The translations under genes were made by a program, and so were the position numbers. The notes below the pieces were generated by a model. The model did not search any database and was not told the origin of the DNA. It saw only the letters and a list, made by a program, of their open reading frames with translations. DNA of 64,000 bases from an uncultured Eubacteriales bacterium. Lineage in GTDB: Bacteria > Bacillota > Clostridia > Peptostreptococcales > Anaerovoracaceae. Position 1 is the stretch's first letter. Each line of letters begins with the position of its first letter. The DNA lies in contig CACYPK010000004.1 of NCBI GenBank assembly GCA_902776285.1, forward strand, positions 1 to 64,000, in the 5' to 3' direction. Positions 46,912 to 56,138 of this stretch are shown piece after piece.

Positions 46912-46940
46912 TTGATTTGTGCTCCGCGGGGTGCTATCTT
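46912..46940 (+). promoter_or_regulatory. Promoter of the cyclophilin lipoprotein gene
   Basis: TTGATT (46912-46917) and TATCTT (46935-46940) are exactly 17 nt apart in the gap after the GTPase gene. Confidence 0.55.
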
Positions 46941-46990
46941 TTTGGTATGCATGACAGGCAAAAAATGATATTGAAAGGACATATCAGGCA

Positions 46991-47608
46991 ATGAAAGGAA
47001 AACTCAAATATTTATTAGTGATGATGATCTCCGTATCGCTCATGGCTCTCGCGGCCTGCGGTGGAGGACAGGCAGAGCCGTCCGAACCGGAAACACCTGA
47101 GAAGGAGGGCATAGGCATCCACCATGCGGAGATAGAAATAGCCGATTACGGTACGGTCACTGTCGAACTCGACGGGGATACGGCTCCTATCACCGTGCAG
47201 AACTTCATGGACCTCGCGAACAGCGGATTCTATGACGGGCTCACGTTCCACCGCATAATAGATGGATTCATGATCCAGGGCGGAGACCCGAACGGGAACG
47301 GTACGGGAGGCTCGGACAAGAATATCGTCGGAGAATTCGCATCGAACGGTTACGAAAATAACATAGCTCACGTGAAGGGAGTAATATCGATGGCAAGATC
47401 GCAGGATCCTGACAGCGCCAGCTCGCAGTTCTTCATCATGGTGGCGGACGCTCCGCACCTTGACGGCGAATACGCGGCTTTCGGCCATGTTACTTCCGGA
47501 CAGGAGATAGTGGATAAGGTAGCTGCAGACGCTCAGCCGTTGGACAGCAACGGCACCATGGCGCCTGAAGACCAGCCGGTGATTACCGCTATACGGATCA
47601 TCGACTGA
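46991..47608 (+). CDS. Cyclophilin-type peptidyl-prolyl isomerase lipoprotein
   Basis: 205-aa surface lipoprotein. The signal ends at ALAAC with Cys23, followed by an acidic Pro/Glu linker. The cyclophilin domain (about 45-205) contains FHRIIDGFMIQGGDPNGNGTGG with the catalytic Arg, and SSQFFIMVADAPHLDGEYAAFGHV. It probably assists folding of exported proteins at the cell surface. AAAGGA precedes the ATG. Confidence 0.95.
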   Translation: MKGKLKYLLVMMISVSLMALAACGGGQAEPSEPETPEKEGIGIHHAEIEIADYGTVTVELDGDTAPITVQNFMDLANSGFYDGLTFHRIIDGFMIQGGDPNGNGTGGSDKNIVGEFASNGYENNIAHVKGVISMARSQDPDSASSQFFIMVADAPHLDGEYAAFGHVTSGQEIVDKVAADAQPLDSNGTMAPEDQPVITAIRIID

Positions 47609-47676
47609 AATATAAAACGTTAAATCCAATATGAAAGGCGGGCCGTGATGACCGCGGCTCAGAAAAGGAGAAAGAA

Positions 47677-48066
47677 ATGATCAAGGAATTTAAGGAATTC
47701 ATCAGCAAGGGCAATGTAATGGACATGGCAGTAGGCATCATCATCGGCGGAGCGTTCACGGCTATCGTTAATGCTCTGGTCGAGTTCATCCTGATGCCTA
47801 TCATCGGTATCATCAGCGGTGGAAAGAGCCTTGCCGACATGGCTTTTAAGGTAGGCAACGCTGCGATAGGCTACGGCGCTTTCATTCAGGCGATAATCGA
47901 CTTTCTGCTGATCGCCCTCGTGCTGTTCTTCATCATCAAGGCTCTCAACAAGGCAAAAGCAATGACAGAAAAGGCAGAAGAGGAAGCTCCTGCAGAACCG
48001 GAACCAGTACCGGCTGACATCGAGCTGCTGACAGAGATCCGCGACCTGCTCAAGAAGAACAAATAG
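47677..48066 (+). CDS. mscL: Large-conductance mechanosensitive channel
   Basis: 129-aa membrane channel that opens under hypo-osmotic tension. The N-terminus MIKEFKEFISKGNVMDMAVGIIIGGAFTAIVNALV is diagnostic, TM2 lies near 65-90 and the C-terminal helix (LLTEIRDLLKK) forms the cytosolic bundle. AAAGGAG precedes the start. Confidence 0.97.
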   Translation: MIKEFKEFISKGNVMDMAVGIIIGGAFTAIVNALVEFILMPIIGIISGGKSLADMAFKVGNAAIGYGAFIQAIIDFLLIALVLFFIIKALNKAKAMTEKAEEEAPAEPEPVPADIELLTEIRDLLKKNK

Positions 48067-48094
48067 ACAATCCAAAAGACAAAAAGGGGACTAA

Positions 48095-49423
48095 ATGGAC
48101 GATCAAAGACAGGAGAGATACATAGAGAACTTCCGCAAGCTGATCAGGTGCGAGACTGTCTCAGATCCCGATTGCGGCAGCCCTCAGGAGAACTTTGACA
48201 AGTTCCGCGAACTTCTGTGGGAAATGTTCCCGAATATCCGCAGCGCATGTGAGTTCGAACTGATCGACGGCGCCATGCTTCTCAGATGGAAGGGCAGCGA
48301 TGTTACCAAGATGCCGGTGATGTTCATGAACCACCATGACGTTGTTCCGGCAAGGGCTGAGGACTGGAAGTACCCTCCGTTCAGCGCGGAGATCGCTGAC
48401 GGAAAGATATGGGGACGCGGCACTCTTGATGATAAGGGCGGTACCTGGGCGATGTTCCAGGCAGCCGACGAACTCGCCGCGGAGAGATTCGTTCCGGAGC
48501 GCGACATTTACTTTGAAAGCAACTGCAATGAAGAGACCTTCGGAGCAGGCGCCCGTGCCATAGCGGAAAAACTCAGGGATCAGGGTATGAGATTTGAGAT
48601 GATCTTCGACGAGGGCGGAGACATAGTCCGTGAACCGATCAGCGGAGCCAAGGGAACCTTCGCGATGATAGGTGTGGGAGAAAAGAGCGTTGTCAATATG
48701 AAGTTCACGGCGAGATCCACCGGAGGACACGCTTCAACGCCCGAAAAGAACACGCCGATCGCAAGGCTCGCCAAATTCATCGCCTATGTCGAGAGACATC
48801 AGGTGTTTGACGTCGAGCTGGCCCCGGCCCTGGCGGAGATGCTCAAGATCATAGCGCCGCACATGGGAAGAGCCGGAAAGCTCATGGAGAAGGCCGACAA
48901 GTACAGAAAACAGCTCGGAAGGCTGATGCCGGTGCTCGGATCGGCTACGGGAGCGATGGTCTCGACCACCATTGCCTTCACGATGACAGGCGGAGGAGAA
49001 GCCGTGAACGTGATACCGTCCGAAGCCTGGGTGGTAGGTGACATGAGATGCTCACACCATCAGGGTCAGGACGATTCGATCAGGGCGATCAGCAAGATCG
49101 CGAAAAAATTCGGCGTTGAGGTCGAGATAGTTCAGAAAGAGCCGGAATCGAGGCTCGCGGACTTCAGGGGAGAGGCCTTCAGGCTGGTAAAACAGGCTGT
49201 CACGAATACAGTGCCGGGCGTCGACGCCTGCGCGCCGTACATAATGACAGGAGGCTCGGACGCGAGGTTCTTCGACATCGTCTGCGATCAGTGCATAAGA
49301 TTCCTGCCGTTTACCATTGACAGGGAGCAGCTGGATTCGATACACGGGATCAACGAGTGCGTAAGCATCGATACTCTGGTTCCCGCGGTCGATTATTACA
49401 GATACATGTATCAGCATCTCTGA
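48095..49423 (+). CDS. M20 family metallopeptidase
   Basis: 442-aa zinc exopeptidase or deacylase. Metal-site motifs: MNHHDVVPA, GRGTLDDKGG, then NEETFGAGA and DEGGDI. The dimerisation insert contains the conserved RSTGGHAS. The late motif MTGGSDARFF holds the last His-equivalent region. It starts a five-gene chain with a YfcC carrier 18 nt downstream, so it may act on a peptide or acyl-amino acid brought in by that carrier. Confidence 0.9.
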   Translation: MDDQRQERYIENFRKLIRCETVSDPDCGSPQENFDKFRELLWEMFPNIRSACEFELIDGAMLLRWKGSDVTKMPVMFMNHHDVVPARAEDWKYPPFSAEIADGKIWGRGTLDDKGGTWAMFQAADELAAERFVPERDIYFESNCNEETFGAGARAIAEKLRDQGMRFEMIFDEGGDIVREPISGAKGTFAMIGVGEKSVVNMKFTARSTGGHASTPEKNTPIARLAKFIAYVERHQVFDVELAPALAEMLKIIAPHMGRAGKLMEKADKYRKQLGRLMPVLGSATGAMVSTTIAFTMTGGGEAVNVIPSEAWVVGDMRCSHHQGQDDSIRAISKIAKKFGVEVEIVQKEPESRLADFRGEAFRLVKQAVTNTVPGVDACAPYIMTGGSDARFFDIVCDQCIRFLPFTIDREQLDSIHGINECVSIDTLVPAVDYYRYMYQHL

Positions 49424-49441
49424 TCTGAGAGGAACTGACAG

Positions 49442-50857
49442 ATGGCGGGCAAGGGCAAGAGAGACAACAGCGACGGCATAAACATAGGCGCGAGGTCGTT
49501 CCTTATAGCGATCGGGATAATCTTCATCCTGATGGTGGCCACTTACGTGCTTACTCTGGTGATACCGGGCGGAGAATACGCCAGGATCACAGACGAGGCA
49601 GGACATTCGGTCATAGACACCGAGTCGGGGTTCCATTATGTTGAAGGCGGGATCCCGTTCTGGAAGTGGCTGCTCTCGCCGTTTCTGGTGCTGGGAGCGG
49701 AAGGCTCCGGCACCATCATTGCCGTGCTCATATTCCTTCTGGTCATAGGAGGAGTATTCAATTCGCTCACGGCGTGCGGCATGATGAATTACATGCTGGG
49801 CAAGATAGTGGACAGGTTCGGAGACGTCAAGTACAGGCTGATGGCCGTACTTATATTCTTCTTCATGGCTCTGGGTTCACTGGTCGGATCGTTCGAGGAG
49901 GTCATACCTATGGCGCCTATAGTGGTGGCGCTTGCGGTGGCTCTCGGATGGGACTCGGTGACAGGCGTCGGAATGTCTCTTCTGGCGACAGGCTGCGGAT
50001 TCGCGGCCGGCATCGCAAACCCGTTCACCATAGGAGTCGCGCAGAGCCTGGCGGGGCTTCCGATGTTCAGCGGCATGTGGCTCAGGGCGCTTTCGTTCGT
50101 CCTGATATACGCGCTTCTGCTGTGGTTCATAAGGCGCCACGCACTTAAGATCGAGAGACCCGCGGCTGAGGCAAGCGGCAGCATAGAGTATCTGCAGGAT
50201 GACCGCATGGACAGGGGCCTCAGGGTGTTCGCTGTAATTCTCGGCGTCGGCATCGCCATCGTTCTGAGTTCGGGATTCATAAAGGCGCTTCAGGACTACA
50301 CCATGATAATCGTGGCCCTGATGTTCCTTTCAGCCGGCATCGCGTCGGTACTTATTTCCGGCACGAGCCTCAAGGAACTCGGAAGGACCTTCCTGAACGG
50401 CATGATCGCCATAGCGCCGTCCATACTCATGATACTCATGGCCTCGTCCATCAAGTACACGATGGTCGAGGGCAAGATACTCGATACTATACTTTACAGG
50501 GCCGCCGGTATGGCGGACAGCATGTCGAAGGCGGGAGTGGTGCTCTTTATCTACGCGATATGCCTGGTGATGAACTTCTTTATATCGTCGGGCTCGGCAA
50601 AAGCGTTCCTGCTTATTCCGATAATAGCGCCGCTCGCCCAGCTATTCGGCATCAACATGCAGCTGGCGATAGTCGCCTTCGCGTTCGGCGACGGCTTCAG
50701 TAACGTTATCTATCCGACCAACGCGGGACTGCTCATCACGCTCGGACTGTCCGATGTGAGCTACGGAGACTGGTTCAAGTACTCCTGGAAGTTCCAGGCG
50801 CTGAATCTCGTTCTTACTTCAGCTATCCTGATGTTCGGACTCGCGGTCGGTTATTAG
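49442..50857 (+). CDS. YfcC family transporter (DcuC-like superfamily)
   Basis: 471-aa membrane protein with about twelve helices of the anaerobic C4-dicarboxylate/basic amino acid carrier superfamily. VIPGGEYAR near the N-terminus, the helix SLVGSFEEVIPMAPIVVALAVALG and the C-terminal GDGFSNVIYPTNAGLL match YfcC proteins. The substrate is unproven; a peptide or amino acid is plausible next to the M20 peptidase. Confidence 0.9.
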   Translation: MAGKGKRDNSDGINIGARSFLIAIGIIFILMVATYVLTLVIPGGEYARITDEAGHSVIDTESGFHYVEGGIPFWKWLLSPFLVLGAEGSGTIIAVLIFLLVIGGVFNSLTACGMMNYMLGKIVDRFGDVKYRLMAVLIFFFMALGSLVGSFEEVIPMAPIVVALAVALGWDSVTGVGMSLLATGCGFAAGIANPFTIGVAQSLAGLPMFSGMWLRALSFVLIYALLLWFIRRHALKIERPAAEASGSIEYLQDDRMDRGLRVFAVILGVGIAIVLSSGFIKALQDYTMIIVALMFLSAGIASVLISGTSLKELGRTFLNGMIAIAPSILMILMASSIKYTMVEGKILDTILYRAAGMADSMSKAGVVLFIYAICLVMNFFISSGSAKAFLLIPIIAPLAQLFGINMQLAIVAFAFGDGFSNVIYPTNAGLLITLGLSDVSYGDWFKYSWKFQALNLVLTSAILMFGLAVGY

Positions 50858-50866
50858 AGGTTCTAT

Positions 50867-53296
50867 ATGAATAAATACGAAAAAGACAATATAGAAAGGC
50901 TGAGGCCTTATCTGGGGGAATGCACCGTGCTGCTAAAAAAGAACGACGCTTTTCCGCTTGACGGGCCTTGCAGCATAGTCGCCTGCGGAAGCGGCGTAAG
51001 AGACACCATAAAGGGCGGTACCGGATCTGGAGAGGTCAACTCGCGTTATTTCGTGAGCATAGAACAGGGGCTTAAGGACGCGGGCTTTACCATAAAGAAC
51101 CCGTTCTGGCCGGACATGTTCAAACCTTTCAGCGAGTGGGAAAAGGACAAGCGCCGCGCCGAAATACGCAGAAAGGCGCGCAGGGAGGGGGTCAATATCA
51201 TGGCGGCGTCGATGGGCGCGGTAGTGAAGCAGCCTGAATACATCATCCCGCTCGACTACACGGCCGACGCGGCTGTTTACGTCGTGTCGCGCATATCCGG
51301 AGAGGGCAACGACAGGCTGGCGGAGAAGGGCGACCTGCTCCTGACTGACAGTGAGGTGAGGGATATCCTCAATCTCAACGCGCGATACAAAAGGTTCATG
51401 CTCGTCATAAACTCGGGCGGACCGGTCGATCTTTCTCCTGTGATGGGAGTTGGCAACATACTTGTCCTGTCACAGCTCGGAGTCGAGACAGGCGCCGCGC
51501 TCGCGGACATACTCCTAGGCAAGGCTTATCCTTCGGGCAAACTCACCACCACATGGGCCGCGACAGAGGACCTCTGCACCGCCGGAGACTTCGGCAAAAG
51601 GGACGACTCGCGCTACAGAGAGGGCATATTCGTCGGATACAGGTATTACGACTCATTCGGCCTTGAACCTCTGTTCCCGTTCGGATATGGGCTCGGATAT
51701 ACGGAATTTGAGATCGGAAATGCGGATGTCAGAACCGACGGGCCTCTGGTCGAGGTATCCGCAAAAATAGAAAACACAGGCAGACTGGAAGGCAAGGAGA
51801 CTCTTCAGGTATATGTTTCATGTCCTCAGGGAAGGCTTGGCAGGGAAAACAAGAGCCTGGCAGGCTTCGCGAAGACAGAAGGACTGGCGCCGGGAAAGAG
51901 TCAGACGATCACGGTCAGCTTTGACATAAGAGAACTCGCCGCGTTCGATACGAGGGTGGCTGCTTATATACTTGAAAAAGGCGAGTACATCGTTCTGGCA
52001 GGCGCGGACAGCAGGAACGCTGAACCGGCGGCCGTGCTCAGACTCAATGAAGATTTCATAGTAAGGCGATCGGCAAGACTTTTTGAGGGCGCTGACTTTG
52101 ACGATCTTAGGAGCCCGGGCATAAGGGACTTCAGCACGGTGGGCCTGCCGGTCCTGGATCTCGATCTGTCGGAGTGCGAGACCATGCTCCCGGGTGAATG
52201 GGGCGCCGCGAAGGCGGATGACAGTCTGCTGGATGGATTCACGGCAGAGGAACTTGCGTATCTGAACGTCGGCAATTTCGACCCATCCAAAATGAGTATA
52301 GCTACTGTCATAGGAGATTCAGCTCAGAGCGTCGTAGGCGCGGCGGGCGAGTCGACAGTCCTTTTCAAGGACAGAGGAATAGACAGCATTATAATGTCTG
52401 ACGGTCCGGCCGGAATAAGGATAGCCCGCCGCTACTTCGAAGACGAAAAGGGCGCGCACGTCCTGGGCTCAGCCATACCGGAGTCGATGACCGAAATGCT
52501 GCCGAACGTTCTCAGAAACGCGCTTACAAGAGAAGCCAAAGTCAAAAAAGGCGCGCGGGTCATAGAGCAGTACTGCACCGCGATACCTATCGCCACCGCC
52601 ATAGCGCAGAGCTGGAACACGGACTTTGCCGAAATGTGCGGCGACATAGTCGGAAGCGAGATGGATATCTTCGGTATAGACCTCTGGCTGGCTCCTGCGC
52701 TCAACATACACAGAAACATCCTTTGCGGGCGCAACTTCGAGTACTTTTCGGAGGATCCGCTCATCAGCGGAAAATTCGCGGCCGCACTCACAAGGGGAGT
52801 GCAGAAGCATCCGGGACGCGGAGTGACGATAAAGCACTTTGCCGCAAACAATCAGGAGACCAACCGTTACGCGAGCAACAGCATCGTGAGCGAGAGGGCT
52901 CTACGCGAGATATACCTGAAGGGATTTGGCAAATGCGTGCGCGAGTCAGATCCTATGGCTCTGATGACCTCGTACAACCTGCTGAACGGCGTACACACTT
53001 CGGAAAGCAGGGCGCTGACAGAGATACTGAGGAGCGAATACGGATTCGACGGCCTCATCATGACCGATTGGGTCATTGGAGGAGATCTTCTGCTTGCAAA
53101 GGGCTCAAAATACGGTACTCCTGACGCCGCCAGAGTGGCCGCGGCGGGCTGCAGCCTGTTCATGCCGGGCGGAAAGAAGGACTACAGACAGATCATCGCC
53201 GGGCTTAAAAACGGCACCGTAACTGAGCGGCAGCTCAGAGAAAACGCCGGATGGACGCTGCACATCCTTGAAAGGCTCGGTAAAGGAAAGAAATGA
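50867..53296 (+). CDS. GH3 beta-glycosidase with swapped domain order
   Basis: 809-aa cytoplasmic glycosidase. The alpha/beta sandwich comes first (1-270, ending in PFGYGLGYTEF), then FnIII (about 280-395), then the catalytic TIM barrel (about 455-800). This reverses the usual order. The nucleophile is Asp734 (LIMTDWV); KHFAANNQETNR (about 656) and SDGPAGIR are substrate-site motifs. This arrangement is known from some rumen beta-glucosidases (Butyrivibrio, Ruminococcus). No signal peptide. Its stop overlaps galK by 4 nt, so the released sugar may be galactose; the specificity cannot be read. Confidence 0.9.
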   Translation: MNKYEKDNIERLRPYLGECTVLLKKNDAFPLDGPCSIVACGSGVRDTIKGGTGSGEVNSRYFVSIEQGLKDAGFTIKNPFWPDMFKPFSEWEKDKRRAEIRRKARREGVNIMAASMGAVVKQPEYIIPLDYTADAAVYVVSRISGEGNDRLAEKGDLLLTDSEVRDILNLNARYKRFMLVINSGGPVDLSPVMGVGNILVLSQLGVETGAALADILLGKAYPSGKLTTTWAATEDLCTAGDFGKRDDSRYREGIFVGYRYYDSFGLEPLFPFGYGLGYTEFEIGNADVRTDGPLVEVSAKIENTGRLEGKETLQVYVSCPQGRLGRENKSLAGFAKTEGLAPGKSQTITVSFDIRELAAFDTRVAAYILEKGEYIVLAGADSRNAEPAAVLRLNEDFIVRRSARLFEGADFDDLRSPGIRDFSTVGLPVLDLDLSECETMLPGEWGAAKADDSLLDGFTAEELAYLNVGNFDPSKMSIATVIGDSAQSVVGAAGESTVLFKDRGIDSIIMSDGPAGIRIARRYFEDEKGAHVLGSAIPESMTEMLPNVLRNALTREAKVKKGARVIEQYCTAIPIATAIAQSWNTDFAEMCGDIVGSEMDIFGIDLWLAPALNIHRNILCGRNFEYFSEDPLISGKFAAALTRGVQKHPGRGVTIKHFAANNQETNRYASNSIVSERALREIYLKGFGKCVRESDPMALMTSYNLLNGVHTSESRALTEILRSEYGFDGLIMTDWVIGGDLLLAKGSKYGTPDAARVAAAGCSLFMPGGKKDYRQIIAGLKNGTVTERQLRENAGWTLHILERLGKGKK

Positions 53297-54456
53297 AAGA
53301 GACAGTATCAAAGACGTTCAGAGAGATCTACGGCGCGGCGGATGATGTTCGCTCGTACTTCGCGCCGGGAAGGGTCAATCTCATAGGAGAGCATACAGAC
53401 TACAACGGAGGTCACGTTTTTCCGTGCGCTCTGTCATACGGCACATATGCCGCCGCTGCCAGAAGAAACGACAGAAAACTGCGCTTCTACTCTGTTAATT
53501 TTCCGGGAAACGGCGTGACCGAAAGCAGTGTGGGTGACTACAGACCGCTAAGAGACAAAAGCTGGACTTCTTACATGAAAGGAGTCATGTGGGCTTTAGC
53601 GGGGCGCGGCTTTGAGATGGACTGCGGACTGGACATCGTAATAGGCGGAGACATACCGGCAGGCGCGGGGCTTTCGTCATCAGCGGCTCTCGAGGTGCTT
53701 ACCGGGATCATGCTGAGAGACATGTTCGGCTTTGATATAAGCAATCAGGAGATCGCCCTTCTGGGGCAGAAGGCGGAGAACGAATACTGCGGTCTCAACT
53801 GCGGCATCATGGACCAGTTCGCGTCCGCGATGGGAAGAAAAGATCACGCGATATTCCTTGATACTTCGGATCTGTCGTTCCAGTATGTGCCTTTCGTTCT
53901 GCAGGACGAAGTCCTGATCATCACCAATACAAATAAAAAGCACTCACTGAAGGACAGCGCGTACAATGACAGAAGGAGAGAATGCGGAGAGGCGCTGGAA
54001 GCCCTCCGGAAGGTCACGGATGCCGAAGCTCTCTGCGATCTCAGTCCGGAAGACTTCGAAGGTAACAAGGACGCTATAAAGGATCCGGTATGCCTCAGAA
54101 GAGCCAGACATGCGGTATACGAGAACCGAAGGACCATAGAAGGCGTCAGGGCGCTCGAAGCCGGCGATCTTGAGGAGTTCGGAAGATTGATGAACGCTTC
54201 ACATGTTTCACTGCGAGATGATTACGAAGTATCCTGCAGGGAACTCGACATACTTGCGGAAACAGCATGGGAGATCCCGGGAGTCCTGGGGTCGAGAATG
54301 ACCGGCGGAGGCTTCGGAGGCTGTACGGTTTCGATCGTAAAAAAAGAGGCGGCTGATGAGTTCTGCCGCGTCGTAGGAGAGACTTATCGCGAAAAAGCCG
54401 GATTTGACTGCACGTTCTATGTGGTATCGCCGGGCGGCGGCCCGGAGGTGTTTTGA
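53293..54456 (+). CDS. galK: Galactokinase
   Basis: 387-aa GHMP kinase that makes galactose 1-phosphate from galactose and ATP. The galactokinase signature GRVNLIGEHTDYNGG (26-40), the ATP loop GAGLSSSAALE and the C-terminal TGGGFGGCTVSIV are all present. It overlaps the GH3 gene by ATGA and the next lipoprotein gene by TTGA. No galT or galE is nearby, so the rest of the Leloir pathway lies elsewhere. Confidence 0.97.
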   Translation: MKETVSKTFREIYGAADDVRSYFAPGRVNLIGEHTDYNGGHVFPCALSYGTYAAAARRNDRKLRFYSVNFPGNGVTESSVGDYRPLRDKSWTSYMKGVMWALAGRGFEMDCGLDIVIGGDIPAGAGLSSSAALEVLTGIMLRDMFGFDISNQEIALLGQKAENEYCGLNCGIMDQFASAMGRKDHAIFLDTSDLSFQYVPFVLQDEVLIITNTNKKHSLKDSAYNDRRRECGEALEALRKVTDAEALCDLSPEDFEGNKDAIKDPVCLRRARHAVYENRRTIEGVRALEAGDLEEFGRLMNASHVSLRDDYEVSCRELDILAETAWEIPGVLGSRMTGGGFGGCTVSIVKKEAADEFCRVVGETYREKAGFDCTFYVVSPGGGPEVF

Positions 54457-55844
54457 ACCGCCGGACAGAAATGTTGAAAAGACTTTTTATATCCATATTT
54501 GCAATAATGACCGCGGCAGTGATGCTTGCGGCCTGTTCGGGAACGGACGGCAAAAATGACAGCGCGAACGATGAGGGCAGACGGATACACGTTGCCGCAA
54601 ACGGAAGCGATGAGACCGGCGACGGCAGTGAGGATAAGCCTTACGCTACGCCGGCTTTTGCTGTGACAAAAGTATCGCCGGGCTGCGAAGTGGTGGTCCA
54701 TGAGGGCGCATACGGGCAGTTTGCGATAGATGAGAAAGCCTCCGGAACGGCAGCGGACCCTGTCGTGATAAGAGCGGCTGAAGGAGAGAAGGCTGTCATC
54801 GAGTCCGCGCCGGGAGAAGAGAGCGTCGGCATTTACTTGGTAAATGTCGACAACATAACTCTGGACGGATTTGAAGTGCGGGGCGGAACGCACGGCATCT
54901 ATTACGAAAGCACTCAAGACAGGGGAGAGCAGGTGCTTGAGAACATCACGATAAGCAATTGCGTGGTACACGGCATCCGCGGCATCCACGGCATCTGCGT
55001 ATATGCCGGAAACGACCTCGCTCCCGTTAAAAACCTTGCAATGAGCGGCTGTGAGGTGTATGACTGCGAATGCTATGACAGCGAGTCTGCCGTGTTCAAC
55101 GGTAACATAGACGGGTTTTTAATTAACGATAACGTTATACATGACAACAATAATATAGGCATAGACATGATTGGATTTGAGGGGACAGCCATGCATAACA
55201 ACCCCGGGTCTGATAATGCTTATGACAATGACTTTGTCAGGAACGGCGAATGCTGCGGAAATGTAGTGTACAACATCAGCTCGGACGGCAATGAGGCTTA
55301 CTTTGAGGATGGTGAGTACCAGCTGTGCGCTGACGGCATATATGTCGACGGCGGCCAGGATATAAAGATCCACGGTAATTTCGTCTTCAATTGCGACATA
55401 GGCATTGAAGTGGCGACTGAACACAGCCCTGATGACAATGAACTCTTCAGGGTGAGCGGAATAGAAGTCTATGATAATGTTGTAGCAGGATGCATGGGGT
55501 GGTGCGGCATGTGCTTCGGAGGCTACGATGCCGCTCTTGGCTTCACGGAGAACTGCAGCTTCCACAACAACACATTTGTCGATAACGATACGACCATAGG
55601 CGTTCAGCGGAGCAGAAACAATAAGATATTCGACAACATCTTTTCCGGAGAGGGCGAAGAGATAGAATACAATGAAGACATGGCAAAAGAGGACATGGAC
55701 AATGAATTCGACGGGAACGTTTCGACTCAGGACGGAGAAGGGGTCCTTGACGGATTCAGATCGCTCGTAGAGGGCAAGGGATCGGCGTTCGTGCCGGATG
55801 AAAAGTACGTGGAGATATACAGGGAGATATGCCTACAGGAATAA
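54453..55844 (+). CDS. Right-handed parallel beta-helix lipoprotein
   Basis: 463-aa secreted lipoprotein with a signal ending at LAAC (Cys28 from the TTG start). The mature protein opens with IHVAANGSDETGDGSEDKPYATPAFA, the N-cap typical of beta-helix proteins. Repeats of about 22 residues with Asn ladders follow (NITLDGFEVRGG, NITISNCVVHG, IDGFLINDNVIHDNNNIG). It resembles polysaccharide lyase or pectate-lyase-like folds; catalytic residues were not identified. The TTG start overlaps the galK stop but its GGAGGTG is only 2 nt away; ATG 54471 is the alternative. It may bind or cut a surface polysaccharide. Confidence 0.82.
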   Translation: MNRRTEMLKRLFISIFAIMTAAVMLAACSGTDGKNDSANDEGRRIHVAANGSDETGDGSEDKPYATPAFAVTKVSPGCEVVVHEGAYGQFAIDEKASGTAADPVVIRAAEGEKAVIESAPGEESVGIYLVNVDNITLDGFEVRGGTHGIYYESTQDRGEQVLENITISNCVVHGIRGIHGICVYAGNDLAPVKNLAMSGCEVYDCECYDSESAVFNGNIDGFLINDNVIHDNNNIGIDMIGFEGTAMHNNPGSDNAYDNDFVRNGECCGNVVYNISSDGNEAYFEDGEYQLCADGIYVDGGQDIKIHGNFVFNCDIGIEVATEHSPDDNELFRVSGIEVYDNVVAGCMGWCGMCFGGYDAALGFTENCSFHNNTFVDNDTTIGVQRSRNNKIFDNIFSGEGEEIEYNEDMAKEDMDNEFDGNVSTQDGEGVLDGFRSLVEGKGSAFVPDEKYVEIYREICLQE

Positions 55845-56138
55845 TTCGAATATGAGTACGGTAAGGCAGCCCAGGACGGCCACTGTAAAGAGTCCCTGAC
55901 CGAACCAGGCCGCGGCGATGCACACGACAAGAGCGGCGGCGCCCGCGAGGGGCGACTGGGTCGCTTCCACGATGGCAGGGAATGTCATGACCGCGAGAGT
56001 CACATAAGGAACGTAATAAAGAAATGACTGGAAGAACCGATTCTGTATCGGTTTTTTCATTATGAGCGAAGCCGCGACCCTCATGAGCCATGTGGCGAAC
56101 GCCATTACGAAGATGTACAGATAAATGTTAGTCTTCAT
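55833..56138 (-). CDS. azlD: Branched-chain amino acid transport protein AzlD
   Basis: 101-aa small subunit with about three to four helices (LYIFVMAFATWLMRVAASLI, YVPYVTLAVMTFPAIV). The start MKTNIYLY overlaps the end of azlC; the longer frame to 56201 lies inside azlC. With AzlC it exports branched-chain amino acids. Its 3' end overlaps the end of the beta-helix gene by 12 nt on the other strand. Confidence 0.92.
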   Translation of the reverse strand: MKTNIYLYIFVMAFATWLMRVAASLIMKKPIQNRFFQSFLYYVPYVTLAVMTFPAIVEATQSPLAGAAALVVCIAAAWFGQGLFTVAVLGCLTVLIFELFL

